DNA from: Dongshaea marina
GTDB taxonomy: Bacteria > Pseudomonadota > Gammaproteobacteria > Enterobacterales > Aeromonadaceae
Length of the DNA stretch: 64,000 nt
Assembly: GCF_003072645.1 (NCBI RefSeq)
Contig: NZ_CP028897.1
Span: forward strand, 4,229,658-4,293,657
Direction of reading: 5' to 3'
Shown here: positions 51,539 through 60,363 of the stretch, piece by piece
How the letters are laid out: the number at the start of each line of letters is the position of its first letter
How positions within the stretch are numbered: the first letter of the stretch is position 1
Notes under the pieces: generated by a model
Seen by the model: the letters and a program-made list of their open reading frames with translations, nothing else
Told to the model about the DNA's origin: nothing
Databases searched by the model: none
Position numbers and translations under genes: made by a program

Positions 51539-53275
51539 TTAATGGAAGACCATCACCTGATTTGCCTGTAGCTGTAAGGTGGCACTATGCCCAGACACTG
51601 TCATCTCTCCGTCCCCCAGCAGGTTGTGATATCTCTTATCCTTAAGCCTCAGATCACTAATCTGCACCTTTTTTGCTTTATCACTAACATTCACGGCAAC
51701 CAACACACTGTCGGCTCCCTTAGTTCGCTCAAAAATAAGAAGATCTTTATCTGCAAACCTCTTGGTATAAGAGCCTTCGGCTATCGCCGGGCTCTCCTTT
51801 CTGAGCCTTGCCAGAGTGCGGATCATCTTAAAGGCTTTGCTTGTTTCACTGAATGAAGGCATGGATTCTCGGTTATAGGGATCATCCCCGACCCGTCCAT
51901 AGGCATTGGCGGTTAAATTAGCGGTGTTTTGCTCACTCCCGTAATAGATCACCGGGATCCCCGGCAGGGTCATCACCAGAGCCTCTCCAATATTCTGGCG
52001 AGCATCCGCCAGCTCTTTGCTGAATCCCTTGCCCTTGCGTGGGTGATCGGCATCGACGCCGCCACTGACTGAGTCTGTCGTTTTTGCCTGCAGGTAGACA
52101 CTGGTGCGGGTGGCATCGTGGTTATCAAGAAATATGGGCTGCAAGTTTTGCTTACCCTGCATCGCAACCGGGCGCAGCTCAATATATTTGTTCAGGTCAG
52201 TCATCGGGATGTTATTGGCGATGGCATCTTCAATATGATCTCTGAGTCCGAAATCGAGCAGTTCAGAGCCATGATCTTCATTCAGAAACGCCATAGAGGC
52301 GGGATCTTCGGCACTGGCATTCATCCACTCACCAAAGATATAGATATCAGGGTTTTTGGCATGGATCGCCCTTGTCAGGCGGGTCACAAACCCGGGGTTA
52401 ATATGCTTAATCGCGTCAAGACGAAACGCATCAACCCCATGATCCATCCATAAGAGTGCGGCATCGATCAGATATTTTCCCGCGGCAGTGTTGTGATCCT
52501 CACCCTGGTTGTAATCAGCCAGCCCGGTTAAAGATTTATGAGTCAATGACCAGGGGTCGCTCCACTCCTGCTCGGCCGTAGGGCATACGGGCTCAGGATT
52601 AGCGCTACAATCTCCATCCCCGATGTTGCCATTATGGTGGAACCATTCACCCTTATCGCTGACAAAATCGGCCTGGAAAACTCCATCCTTATAAACGGCT
52701 CCCTTGTCTATCGCATCGTGAGAGCTTGAGTGATTAAACGCCATATCCAGCACCAGTTTCATGCCGCGCTTCTTCATTTCGCGGTGCAGCTTATCCACCA
52801 GCTTCCAGGTGCCAAAGTGCTCTTCCACCCGGTAATAATCCTGAGCAAAATAGCCATGATATGCGCCTTCATTATTGAGAGGGTGATCGGCGTTATCAAC
52901 CAGTGGCGTGACCCATATCGCCGATACTCCCATATCCTGAAGATAATCAAGCTTATCAATCAGCCCCTGAATATCCCCTCCCCAATACTTTTTCCAATCC
53001 GCCACTGTTCCCTTATCTTTTAAGCTGGATGTGGTCTCGGGGTTATTGCCAAGATCATTCGAGGGATCGCCATTTGCGAACCTGTCGATCATCACAAAGT
53101 AGATGGTCCTGTTTTGCCAATCCTGAAATCTCTGGTGACTATGGGAAGAGGCTACTTGTGTATGCCCGGCATTGGCAGAGGCATAACTTGCCGGGTGATA
53201 GGCTGATAGAGTCAGCGCAATGGCAGCAGGTAAGAGTTTTATCTTTTTCAAAAATTTATTTTTATGGTCTGACAC
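51539..53275 (-). CDS. Secreted alpha-amylase family GH13 glycosidase
   Basis: A 578-residue enzyme with a signal peptide (KKIKLLPAAIALTLSAYHPASYA). The GH13 motifs are in order: DMAFNHSS (region I), DAFRLDAIKH (II, nucleophile Asp), IFGEWM (III, acid Glu) and FLDNHD (IV). A C-terminal all-beta domain follows (about 495-578). It should cleave alpha-1,4-glucans outside the cell or in the periplasm. It is flanked by the esterase downstream and by an AraC regulator with a starch-binding-like domain upstream, both on the same strand. The exact specificity (alpha-amylase or cyclomaltodextrinase) cannot be decided here. Confidence 0.92.
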   Translation of the reverse strand: MSDHKNKFLKKIKLLPAAIALTLSAYHPASYASANAGHTQVASSHSHQRFQDWQNRTIYFVMIDRFANGDPSNDLGNNPETTSSLKDKGTVADWKKYWGGDIQGLIDKLDYLQDMGVSAIWVTPLVDNADHPLNNEGAYHGYFAQDYYRVEEHFGTWKLVDKLHREMKKRGMKLVLDMAFNHSSSHDAIDKGAVYKDGVFQADFVSDKGEWFHHNGNIGDGDCSANPEPVCPTAEQEWSDPWSLTHKSLTGLADYNQGEDHNTAAGKYLIDAALLWMDHGVDAFRLDAIKHINPGFVTRLTRAIHAKNPDIYIFGEWMNASAEDPASMAFLNEDHGSELLDFGLRDHIEDAIANNIPMTDLNKYIELRPVAMQGKQNLQPIFLDNHDATRTSVYLQAKTTDSVSGGVDADHPRKGKGFSKELADARQNIGEALVMTLPGIPVIYYGSEQNTANLTANAYGRVGDDPYNRESMPSFSETSKAFKMIRTLARLRKESPAIAEGSYTKRFADKDLLIFERTKGADSVLVAVNVSDKAKKVQISDLRLKDKRYHNLLGDGEMTVSGHSATLQLQANQVMVFH

Positions 53276-53394
53276 CTTTTATCTCCACGTTCCTGGTGAA
53301 GAGCTCACCTTATTGCAGAAGATGCAAAGGAGGAGTGTCATCTCGTGCCAAGTTCAGCAGGTATCGATGCCAGGGATTCGCTTGTTTGATCTGC

Positions 53395-54881
53395 TTAACA
53401 CTTAGGCTCAGTTATCGCTTCAGGTTGCAAACGTCGGCAGAGCCTATGACCCTGAGGCTTCTCTATGGGAAACAACTGAGAACGGTTAACTGGCTGATGA
53501 GAGGGCTCAAAGTGAAACTGACAATAATTCATCACCCGATCCACGACTGCCAGCAGTGTCCAGACTCGGTAACTACCGCATAGCTCTCCCATCTCAAGAG
53601 AGTGCCTGCTCCCATCATCGAAAACACAGCAAGCCCTGTCCGACTCCATGTGCCGGGTCGCGAGTTCAATCATGCAGAAATATTGCCTTGCATGTCGAAT
53701 CTGCTTGAGTGTGAGCACCACAAAATCCGGGTTACCCAGCAGGATTCCATCTTGCACCACATAGTTGCAGTCCTGATTGCTGTTGATATATTTTTTCCCA
53801 TCAACCTGGTAGCACAGGCGGAAAGTGAGGGGCCGAGCCACCGGAAAACTTCCCGTGGACCAGAGCTCAGTGCCCTGAGAGATGAAGCGCTCAAAGAAAG
53901 CCGGGACGTGACGCCAGATCCCATCAACCCCCTTGCATTCAACCGATACCATTTTTTCAAACCCCAGGTTGTCTACCTCCAGCCAGACTTTTCCGCTGAA
54001 TGACTCTAATTCCCCCGCTGATTCAAGCCTGGTTTGGGCATAATGAAGCCTGATGGGCTGTTCACTGAGCAGGGTCCGGTTGCTTTGGCAAAGCTGACGA
54101 TATTCAGAGGGTGACAAGCTATACCAGCGGCGAAAGGCGCGATGAAAATTGGCGGTATTTTCATAGCCCATTTGCGATGCGATAGCTGTGAGACTCATGG
54201 AGGTGTCAGCGAGCAGAGCCAGGGCCTGGCTTTGCCTGGTCTGTTCGACAAGCTGGGAAAAACTAAGCTGTTTACTCTTAAGTCGCCGCTGAATTGTGCG
54301 TACCGACATCCCAAGCTGCCGCGCGGTATCACGCAGGGTGAGTGAGCTACTTAGCTGCTTTCTCAAGAGGTTTTGCAACTGAGTCACAAAGTCTTTTTTT
54401 TCAATCGATTGCTTCATCAGCAGGGAGTAAGTCTGCTGTGCCAACGCAAACATCGAAGGGTCAGCATTGCCAGCTCCCTGTGCGGTAATAATCGTCAGGC
54501 TGCCTGGCTCTGGCACCAGAGTTTCAGCACCCAGCTCAGTCAGCTGCCGATGTAGATCCTCAAGTAACATCTGGCTCCATTCGGGAGCTGGCACCGCATC
54601 ACGCGTCCCGATCGTGACTCTGAGCAGTCCATCATCACGGCTGACCCGGCCGACAAGCTGCCTGTCAAACAGTGACAGGCTCTTTCCCCACCAGATGAGC
54701 CCATCCTGAAGATGGGGGCATGGTGAAGCAGCAGGTGCCCGAGGCAAAGAATTTGCTCTATGTGCCAATAGCTATCAGCGATTAAGAGATGTGAATGACC
54801 GATCTCTTTACTTAAAGAGGAGATAAAACAAGACTCTGAGTCAGCCACACTAGCCCCAGTCTGATGAACGTGGCCTCTCAT
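53395..54881 (-). CDS. AraC-type regulator with CBM21-like domain (one frameshift as sequenced)
   Basis: After repair about 495 residues, all cytoplasmic. An unassigned N-terminal domain is followed by a double-HTH AraC domain (54088-54351; LRDTARQLGMSVRTIQRRLK and LTAIASQMGYENTANFHRAFRRW). Next comes a beta-rich segment (about 53755-53997; KVWLEVDNLGFEKMVSVEC...FRLCYQVDGKKY...NQDCNY) that resembles CBM21 starch/glycogen-binding domains, then ~120 unassigned residues. AraC domains are normally C-terminal, so the order is unusual. One base added to the G5 run at 54714-54718 links the N terminus (ADSYWHIEQILCLGHLLLHHAP) to LQDGLIWWGKS. The start is uncertain (54881 or 54914). Likely controls the adjacent amylase. 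Confidence 0.75.
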
Positions 54882-54980
54882 TAAGCCTGAAAATAAAACT
54901 GAAAAAAATGACATTCATCAGCTCTGTCACTGATAGAGAAGAGAGGCTCAATAAGTACCCAGTATCGAGAGATCGCAGAT

Positions 54981-55037
54981 TCCGGATTTGAGATCAAGGA
55001 CTCTCAGGAGGGATTTACCCTGGAGATCCGAATCTGA
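54981..55037 (+). pseudogene. Duplicate of the cysS 3' end
   Basis: Eighteen codons plus stop reading [18 protein letters not shown], against [17 protein letters not shown] at the end of cysS (50074-50126). Fifteen of the 17 aligned residues are identical or conservative, and the DNA identity GGATTTGAGATCAAGGACTC is exact over 20 bases. No start codon precedes it, so it is not a gene. A terminator-like AGCCCC/GGGGCT hairpin (55039-55053) and the dispersed repeat follow, as after cysS. Confidence 0.85.
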
Positions 55038-55084
55038 TAGCCCCTTCGGGGCTTGCAGTAACAAGCAGTCTATTTTTCAGCTCC

Positions 55085-55400
55085 GCTGAGTGATTGCCGG
55101 GGTGCCGGCAGCACATTACTTTTGTACCGCCAAAAGTAATCAAAAGCTCTCTACGCGTGATGAGTCCCTCCATCAAGCTCCGATGCTCGGCATCCATGCC
55201 TCGGACATATAACAATAAGAGAGTTGTGCCTACGCCCCAATTGCCGCTGCCGAGCGGCGGCGGGCAAGAGGGTTAGCTCGCCCGTACCCTCTTACATCTC
55301 CTGGAGCGCCCCGGAGTTCGCTTGTATCCTCGGAATGGCTTGTTTTTTAAGGTTCAGCATCGCCAGGTCATCCCTGACCTAGCGATGCACTCGTGATAGC
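55085..55400. repeat. Dispersed palindromic repeat, copy 4, and composite repeat
   Basis: Contains TGCCGG/CCGGCA, the palindrome ATTACTTTTG/CAAAAGTAAT (55115-55140), blocks GAGTCCCTCCATCAAGC and CTCGGCATCCATGCCTCG shared with copy 3, then an inverted GCCGCTGCC...GGAGCGCC composite repeat (about 55240-55310) and a variable-stem hairpin at 55357-55388 (arm GCATCGC, loop ATCCCT, i.e. AGGGAT on the minus strand). Confidence 0.7.
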
Positions 55401-55657
55401 CATATCCCTCAACCTTAAAGATCCGCTCCATTCTTCGGAGCGAATATCATGGGGGCAATAAATACTCTCGTTGATTCCAATAACCGCTAAAGCAATTTAT
55501 AAAATGACAGTTTCTTATATAAGAAGAGTCCACAGCCAAGCCCTAAGTGAGGCCGACCTCAAACATTCATTTGGTAGGGTTTGGATATTTGACATGCGAG
55601 TCGTGCTCCATAATAAAATCCCACCACATAAATGTGATGGAATTAATAGTGAAGAAA
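55401..55657. other. AT-rich intergenic stretch
   Basis: Composition turns AT-rich at about 55470, where the accessory XRE/ImmA region begins. A 65-codon plus-strand ORF (55471-55668) overlaps the 3' end of the metalloprotease gene, has no ribosome-binding site or recognisable feature, and is not annotated. Confidence 0.4.
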
Positions 55658-56784
55658 TCAAAAATTAAATGGTATGACTACATTGTCAGCTTCATCACTA
55701 TCATCGGATATATATTTAATACATAGAATCTCAGCCAAAAATTCAGGCTGCATTCCTATTTTTTCAGAAATCATATCAAAAGTAATACCTAAGTGGTCTT
55801 TCAATATAATCAGACTCTCTTCAAGTACATGAGGCACTTCCAATGGAATTTGATCATCAAGCTTTTCTCTTCTATTTTGGCGTGTTTGGCTGAACCATAC
55901 ATTAGCCATTCTATATTGCTGAGCGTTTATAAAGCCTAAGTGGTGTGCTCTATAGATAATAGCTCTAGCGCTAACTTTCCATCGTGATTTTAAGTTATAT
56001 ACTTTCTTCCAGTTAATCCCCCCCTAGCGGCAATACAGGAAGGGAACTCCCTAGCAAAGGACTCTCGAGGAAATAAGAATGCGCTAGCAAATGCATCAGC
56101 TTCACGCTCAGTTTTCTTGCAACCAGTCTCAAGACCATTGTGCATTATTAAATGCCCACACTCATGAGCTAAATCAAAGCGCATCCGACATACACTCTCT
56201 TTTGCAGTGTTACGAATGATTATTGGGTACTTTCTATTTACTGACAAGGCATCGATTTTATCTGAAACACCATCAAAATAAGTAACTATTGCACCTTGGT
56301 TTTCAACAACATTAATCATATTGTCTATCGGTGCATCTGGAGTTAGCCCCCAACGTACTCGAGCGCCCTCTGCAATTTTCTCTATCACAGGAGGAGTTAG
56401 CTCAGGAATTTTATCATTGTCAATTAAATTAAATCGATTTTCTGGTAAATCTAAATAATTATGTAATTCAGTAACAAGCTGTTCAAGAGTTGTACTATAT
56501 GCTTGAACTCGATTTTTCACACCCGCAGGAGTTGTCTGCCTTTTTCGGAAATGGCATTGCTCAGGCTTAACATCACCAGAAAGTGGCAGCCCAAAGAAAT
56601 TAGGCGCCACTCGGAGAAATTCTGCTAAAGCATTCCAAACATCATCAGCTGGAGCTCTGATATCACTTTCATACTGATGGATGCTTTGCCTTGATACAGC
56701 AACAGCATCCCCCAGCTCTTGTAATGTATAACCATTTAATAAGCGAGCCAGCCTTAGCCGTTCACCGTAAAATGCTATAGACAT
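55658..56784 (-). CDS. XRE-family regulator fused to ImmA/IrrE metallopeptidase (one frameshift as sequenced)
   Basis: After repair 375 residues. An N-terminal XRE HTH (RLARLLNGYTLQELGDAVAVSRQSIHQYES, residues 10-39) is followed by an ImmA/IrrE zinc peptidase with HExxH as LAHECGHLIMH (near residue 210) and the downstream EADAFASAFLFP with the third ligand Glu. A C-terminal helical region follows. Adding one base to the C7 run at 56018-56024 restores the frame (ARGGINWKKVYNLKSRWKVS). Such proteins cleave phage-type or stress repressors. AT-rich and unlike the neighbours, so acquired. The start is 6 bases after the stop of the partner gene. Confidence 0.88.
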
Positions 56785-56790
56785 AATATT

Positions 56791-57402
56791 CTAACCATTG
56801 TTCGGGCCATTAATTTGCTCCACCTTCTCTTTATTCTTGATAGAGACAGGTGCTTTCTGAGTTGGCACTGCCTCAGGAAGGGCTTTGTCAAGTGCACTGA
56901 AGGCTGCAACTTTCTCATCCAATGGAATTTCCCAACATGAAACCTGTGCACCATCTAAGTATCCAGTAAATGTTACACGCTCCACATAGCGAAGCTCATC
57001 TACTTCTATAGCAAAAAACCAGAGTATTGAAGCTGCATCACCCACCTCTACAGTCAATAGACTCATCTGACTCATTGCTTCAATGCAGGGTATCAGCCTT
57101 CTCTCCTCAGGACTATTTGGCGTACCTCTATACAAGCGAATTGGAACAGAGCCGATAGAGAAAGTAAATCTACCATCATCCTTTACTACACCAAGCCAAG
57201 GCCATTCATGATTATTTTGGGAGGCTTTGATAATCTGATTTCGGCAGCATTCATAAGCTCTTAGTCCAGTTGAACGAGCTGAGTCACCTAACTCCTCGTC
57301 ATGTAAATCAACAACGGAATCTCTGACCTCGCGGATTAAGGATGCAAGCTGCTTGAGACGGTCAGTTGTAAGCTCTGGATTTAGTTCCCATGGTTGGTTC
57401 AT
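56791..57402 (-). CDS. Unknown partner protein of the XRE/ImmA gene
   Basis: A 203-residue soluble acidic protein (MNQPWELNPELTTDRLKQLASLIREVRDSVVDLHDEELGDSARSTG region onward). The middle reads WPWLGVVKDDGRFTFSIGSVPIRLYRG, and the C terminus is Lys/Pro-rich. I do not recognise the family. GGAAGAG precedes ATG 57402; the frame is open 37 codons further up but without a ribosome-binding site. The 6-base gap to the metallopeptidase gene shows a fixed two-gene unit, which suggests that this is its substrate, antitoxin-like partner or effector. Confidence 0.8.
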   Translation of the reverse strand: MNQPWELNPELTTDRLKQLASLIREVRDSVVDLHDEELGDSARSTGLRAYECCRNQIIKASQNNHEWPWLGVVKDDGRFTFSIGSVPIRLYRGTPNSPEERRLIPCIEAMSQMSLLTVEVGDAASILWFFAIEVDELRYVERVTFTGYLDGAQVSCWEIPLDEKVAAFSALDKALPEAVPTQKAPVSIKNKEKVEQINGPNNG

Positions 57403-57964
57403 AGTAAAACTCTTCCTTATTATCGAAAGGTGTAGCAGAAGACAAGGTTGATGAAACACCATGAAATTTTCGTGCGTTTTTCTCGCTTTGTCAAGCAGGA
57501 TGCGAATTTGCACCCATTGTTACATATGTCAACTTGTCCTTATCTACAAAGGAATCTTTACAGCTCTAGTGGACATACAAGACAGCTACTCTGCCTTTGC
57601 ATGCAGCATTGACGTTGCAAAAGTGCTTGTTAACTAGCGCGAAAAAACGTCAAAGATAATCTGAACCGAAGAATGGTGGTATTGACCTCCCCGTGAGCGA
57701 GTGCCGAGGTGAGCCGTAGAGGATTGGAGTCGAGAAACAGGACGTTTCGAGAGAGCAGCCAGTATAGGGACATACTGTCTGCTCGGTGCTTCAATCGTTA
57801 GGTTCACAGAGGATTCCGCGAGGTTCGGGGCGCTGGAGGATTGTTAAGGAGGGAGGCGTTCTCTCCTTAACCCGCCGCCACTTGGCAGTGGCTATTGTGC
57901 CACAGGCACAAATCAGCTGACCGCAGGTCATCAACCCATAGGGTTGAATCCCGGTCCGAAGGGC
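57403..57964. repeat. Gene-free region with hairpins and composite repeat
   Basis: About 560 bases without a gene. 57734-57748: GAAAC/GTTTC with loop AGGAC. 57753-57784: outer GAGCAG/CTGCTC, C.T mismatch, inner CAGTAT/ATACTG, loop AGGGAC. From about 57825 a full composite repeat: GGGGCGCTGGAGGATTG, a TAAGGAG/CTCCTTA stem, ACCCGCCGCC, GCCACT/AGTGGC, TGTGCC/GGCACA, GGCACAAATCAGC and GACC/GGTC. Confidence 0.7.
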
Positions 57965-57995
57965 AAAAAAAGGGGGATAGCAACTGCTATCCCCC
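57965..57995 (-). terminator. Terminator of lptFG
   Basis: Read on the minus strand: an 11-bp perfect stem (arm GGGGGATAGCA) with a 2-base loop is followed by T7. It lies 4 bases after the lptG stop. Confidence 0.92.
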
Positions 57996-57999
57996 CAAT

Positions 58000-59067
58000 C
58001 TATTGCCTTCGCATCAGAAGATAGAAAGCGAGCCCCAGGAATATCGCCGCCGGGATGATGGCCCCGGCCAATGGCGGCATCCCGTAGATGAGAGTCATGG
58101 GACCAAAGATCCGGTCAATCACATAGAAGATAAAGCCTGCGATGATACCGATCAGGATCCGGGTTCCCATCGCCATGGTTCGAAGTGGCCCAAACACAAA
58201 GGAAGAGGCCAGCAGCATCATGGCGATGATGGTCAGGGGCGAGAGGATCTTTCGCCAAAATTCCAGCTTATACTGACTGGCATCCTGCTTATTCATGTCC
58301 CGATAACTGATGGTGCTGGTTAAGGCCCGAATCGACATGTCACTTGGGTTGATTGTCACCACTGAGAGTTTTTTTGGTGTGAGCTGGGAGTACCAGTTCT
58401 GCTGCTTGCGTGTGACCACCTCAATCTTGTCTCCACCAAACTTGGTATCAGTGATCCCTGACAGTTGCCAGTGATCGCCACTATAGCTGCCGGTTCTAGC
58501 ATCCACAATCTGTTTCAGGCGATGCTGCTGATTAAAATCATAGAGGCGAATATTGTGTAATTGCCCCTCCCGGTCGATGGCGCCGATATTGACAAAGGAG
58601 GGGCCATCTTTGGCCCACACCCCATAGGCCGACAAAGAAACGGTGCCGCCACTTCTGGCCTGAATTCGCACATCATCCCCGTGATGGTTGGCTGCCGGTG
58701 CCACATACTCGCCAATCAGCAGGATCACTATGGTCATCGGGATCAGGGTCTTGAGCACGGCTCCCACTATGCTGAGCTTAGAGCGACCAGATGCCTGCAT
58801 GACCACCAACTCACTGCTGGTAGCCAAAGAGCCCAGACCGATCAGGCCACCTAGCAGGGCCGCCAGCGGGAAAAACTGTACGATATCGCTCGGCACATTG
58901 AGCAGAGTGTAATAGAGCGCCACCGAGGTGGTATAGCTCCCCTCACCAACATCTCTGAGCTGGTCCACAAACTTGAACAGAGCACTCAGGCCGATCAGGG
59001 TCAGATCACAGAGCATCACCGACCAGAGAACCACTCGGCCAATGTAACGATCGAGAATATTAAACAC
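58000..59067 (-). CDS. lptG: LPS export ABC transporter permease LptG
   Basis: A 355-residue inner-membrane permease of the YjgP/YjgQ family. There are six transmembrane helices, three at each end (about residues 12-115 and 275-352), enclosing a periplasmic beta-jellyroll (about 130-265). With LptF and the LptB ATPase it extracts LPS from the inner membrane and feeds LptC. The start MFNILDRYIGR is typical. It overlaps the lptF stop by eight bases, so translation is coupled. Confidence 0.95.
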   Translation of the reverse strand: MFNILDRYIGRVVLWSVMLCDLTLIGLSALFKFVDQLRDVGEGSYTTSVALYYTLLNVPSDIVQFFPLAALLGGLIGLGSLATSSELVVMQASGRSKLSIVGAVLKTLIPMTIVILLIGEYVAPAANHHGDDVRIQARSGGTVSLSAYGVWAKDGPSFVNIGAIDREGQLHNIRLYDFNQQHRLKQIVDARTGSYSGDHWQLSGITDTKFGGDKIEVVTRKQQNWYSQLTPKKLSVVTINPSDMSIRALTSTISYRDMNKQDASQYKLEFWRKILSPLTIIAMMLLASSFVFGPLRTMAMGTRILIGIIAGFIFYVIDRIFGPMTLIYGMPPLAGAIIPAAIFLGLAFYLLMRRQ

Positions 59068-60175
59068 TGGCCTTTCCTCCCTTCTTAAGCCTGGTACGGG
59101 TTCTGAGCCACCAGCGACTATGCTGCATGTTCAGAGGCAAAGCCAGCAACAGGCCGAACAAAATCGGCACCAGGAACATTCCGGGGAACTCAGGAAAGCG
59201 CCCATCTCCCACAGCCGAACGCATGCTACTCAAAAACAGGAAGTAGGCAAGGTAGACCAGTACTGCGGGCAGCAGCTTGGCATAGCGTCCCTGACGGGGA
59301 TTCACCTCGGCAAGAGGCACCGCCAGAATGCCGAGAATAATCACGGCCAAAGGAACCGAAAAGCGCCATTGTAGCTCGGCAAGGGCCTGGCCACTCGGAT
59401 CTTTCAGTAGCTCCAGGGTACTCTTGGAGCCTAGTTCCTGTGCGACATCCTGAGTCTTTTTACTCGGCAGCAACACCTTGTACTCTTTAAACTTACTGAC
59501 ATCAAAGGCTCTTTGTCCCGGCTGTCCGGCATAGCGCACCCCCTGATCCAGGATCAGGTTCAGGCCTGAGACCTCCTTACTTGCGGTCACCGAGCCCGTA
59601 TCGGCCACAATCACTGCCGGCGGTTGATTTGCTTGTCCCTGTTGCAGGATAAACACCCGCTCCATCCCCTTGCCCTTATCGGTCAACTTTTCAACGTAGG
59701 CAGTATATTTACCGTTTCCAAGAGGCATAAACTGCCCCTCTTTGAGAATGGAAGCTCCGGGGTTGTCCCTAAAGCCCTGGACTAACTCCTGCTGCTTATA
59801 GGCTGTGTAGGGCGCCACAAACAGAGTAAATACGGCCGTCAATACCAGGGTCAGGCAGCCCAACAGGCAGGTCAGCTTGAGGATCCGGTTGCGACTGGTC
59901 CCGACCGCAAACATCACCGTCATCTCGCTATCGGCATAAAAACGGCCATGACAGAACAAAATCCCGATAAAAAAGCTGATCGGCAACACCCAGGTCAACA
60001 TATCAGGCAGACGCAGCGCCACCATAGAAGCAATAAGTTGCCCCGGGATCTCGCCTCCGGCGGCCTGTGACAAGACACGGATCAGGTACTGACTGAGGAA
60101 GATCAGCAGCAGGACCAGCAGAACCGCACCCTGGGATTTAAGCATTTCTTTTGTGAAATAACGGGCAAAGATCAC
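59060..60175 (-). CDS. lptF: LPS export ABC transporter permease LptF
   Basis: A 371-residue YjgP-family permease with the same plan as LptG: three N-terminal helices, a periplasmic jellyroll (about residues 120-260) and three C-terminal helices; the tail is basic (RTRLKKGGK). The start MIFARYFTKEMLKSQGAVLLVLLLIF is the usual one. First gene of the pair, divergent from pepA; this lptFG/pepA-holC-valS arrangement is the same as in E. coli. Confidence 0.95.
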   Translation of the reverse strand: MIFARYFTKEMLKSQGAVLLVLLLIFLSQYLIRVLSQAAGGEIPGQLIASMVALRLPDMLTWVLPISFFIGILFCHGRFYADSEMTVMFAVGTSRNRILKLTCLLGCLTLVLTAVFTLFVAPYTAYKQQELVQGFRDNPGASILKEGQFMPLGNGKYTAYVEKLTDKGKGMERVFILQQGQANQPPAVIVADTGSVTASKEVSGLNLILDQGVRYAGQPGQRAFDVSKFKEYKVLLPSKKTQDVAQELGSKSTLELLKDPSGQALAELQWRFSVPLAVIILGILAVPLAEVNPRQGRYAKLLPAVLVYLAYFLFLSSMRSAVGDGRFPEFPGMFLVPILFGLLLALPLNMQHSRWWLRTRTRLKKGGKASV

Positions 60176-60290
60176 CTTTAACTCCGAGACTTAACTTGTT
60201 TTTTTAGCCAATTCACTGAAAAATAGACCCCAACTAGCTTGCAGGGCTTATTGCAAGTAGGTGATCACCAGCATTATCGATCGCCTAAGC

Positions 60291-60320
60291 TTGCTCTCAG
60301 CCTGATAAGCTCGACATTAT
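60291..60320 (+). promoter_or_regulatory. Promoter candidate for pepA
   Basis: -35 TTGCTC (60291-60296), 18-base spacer, -10 CATTAT (60315-60320), 43 bases before the pepA start. Both boxes are imperfect. Confidence 0.4.
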
Positions 60321-60363
60321 CTATTAAATACTGCGTTTTGTCTTTAGCGAACGAGGAGAGTCA

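Noticed and set aside
55471-55668. Possible 65-residue protein in the AT-rich gap
   Set aside because: No ribosome-binding site, no recognisable sequence, and it overlaps the end of the ImmA gene.
57598-57640. Short stretch reading SIDVAK, reminiscent of the start of IS110-type transposases
   Set aside because: Only about six residues before a stop codon and no terminal repeats, so chance similarity cannot be excluded.
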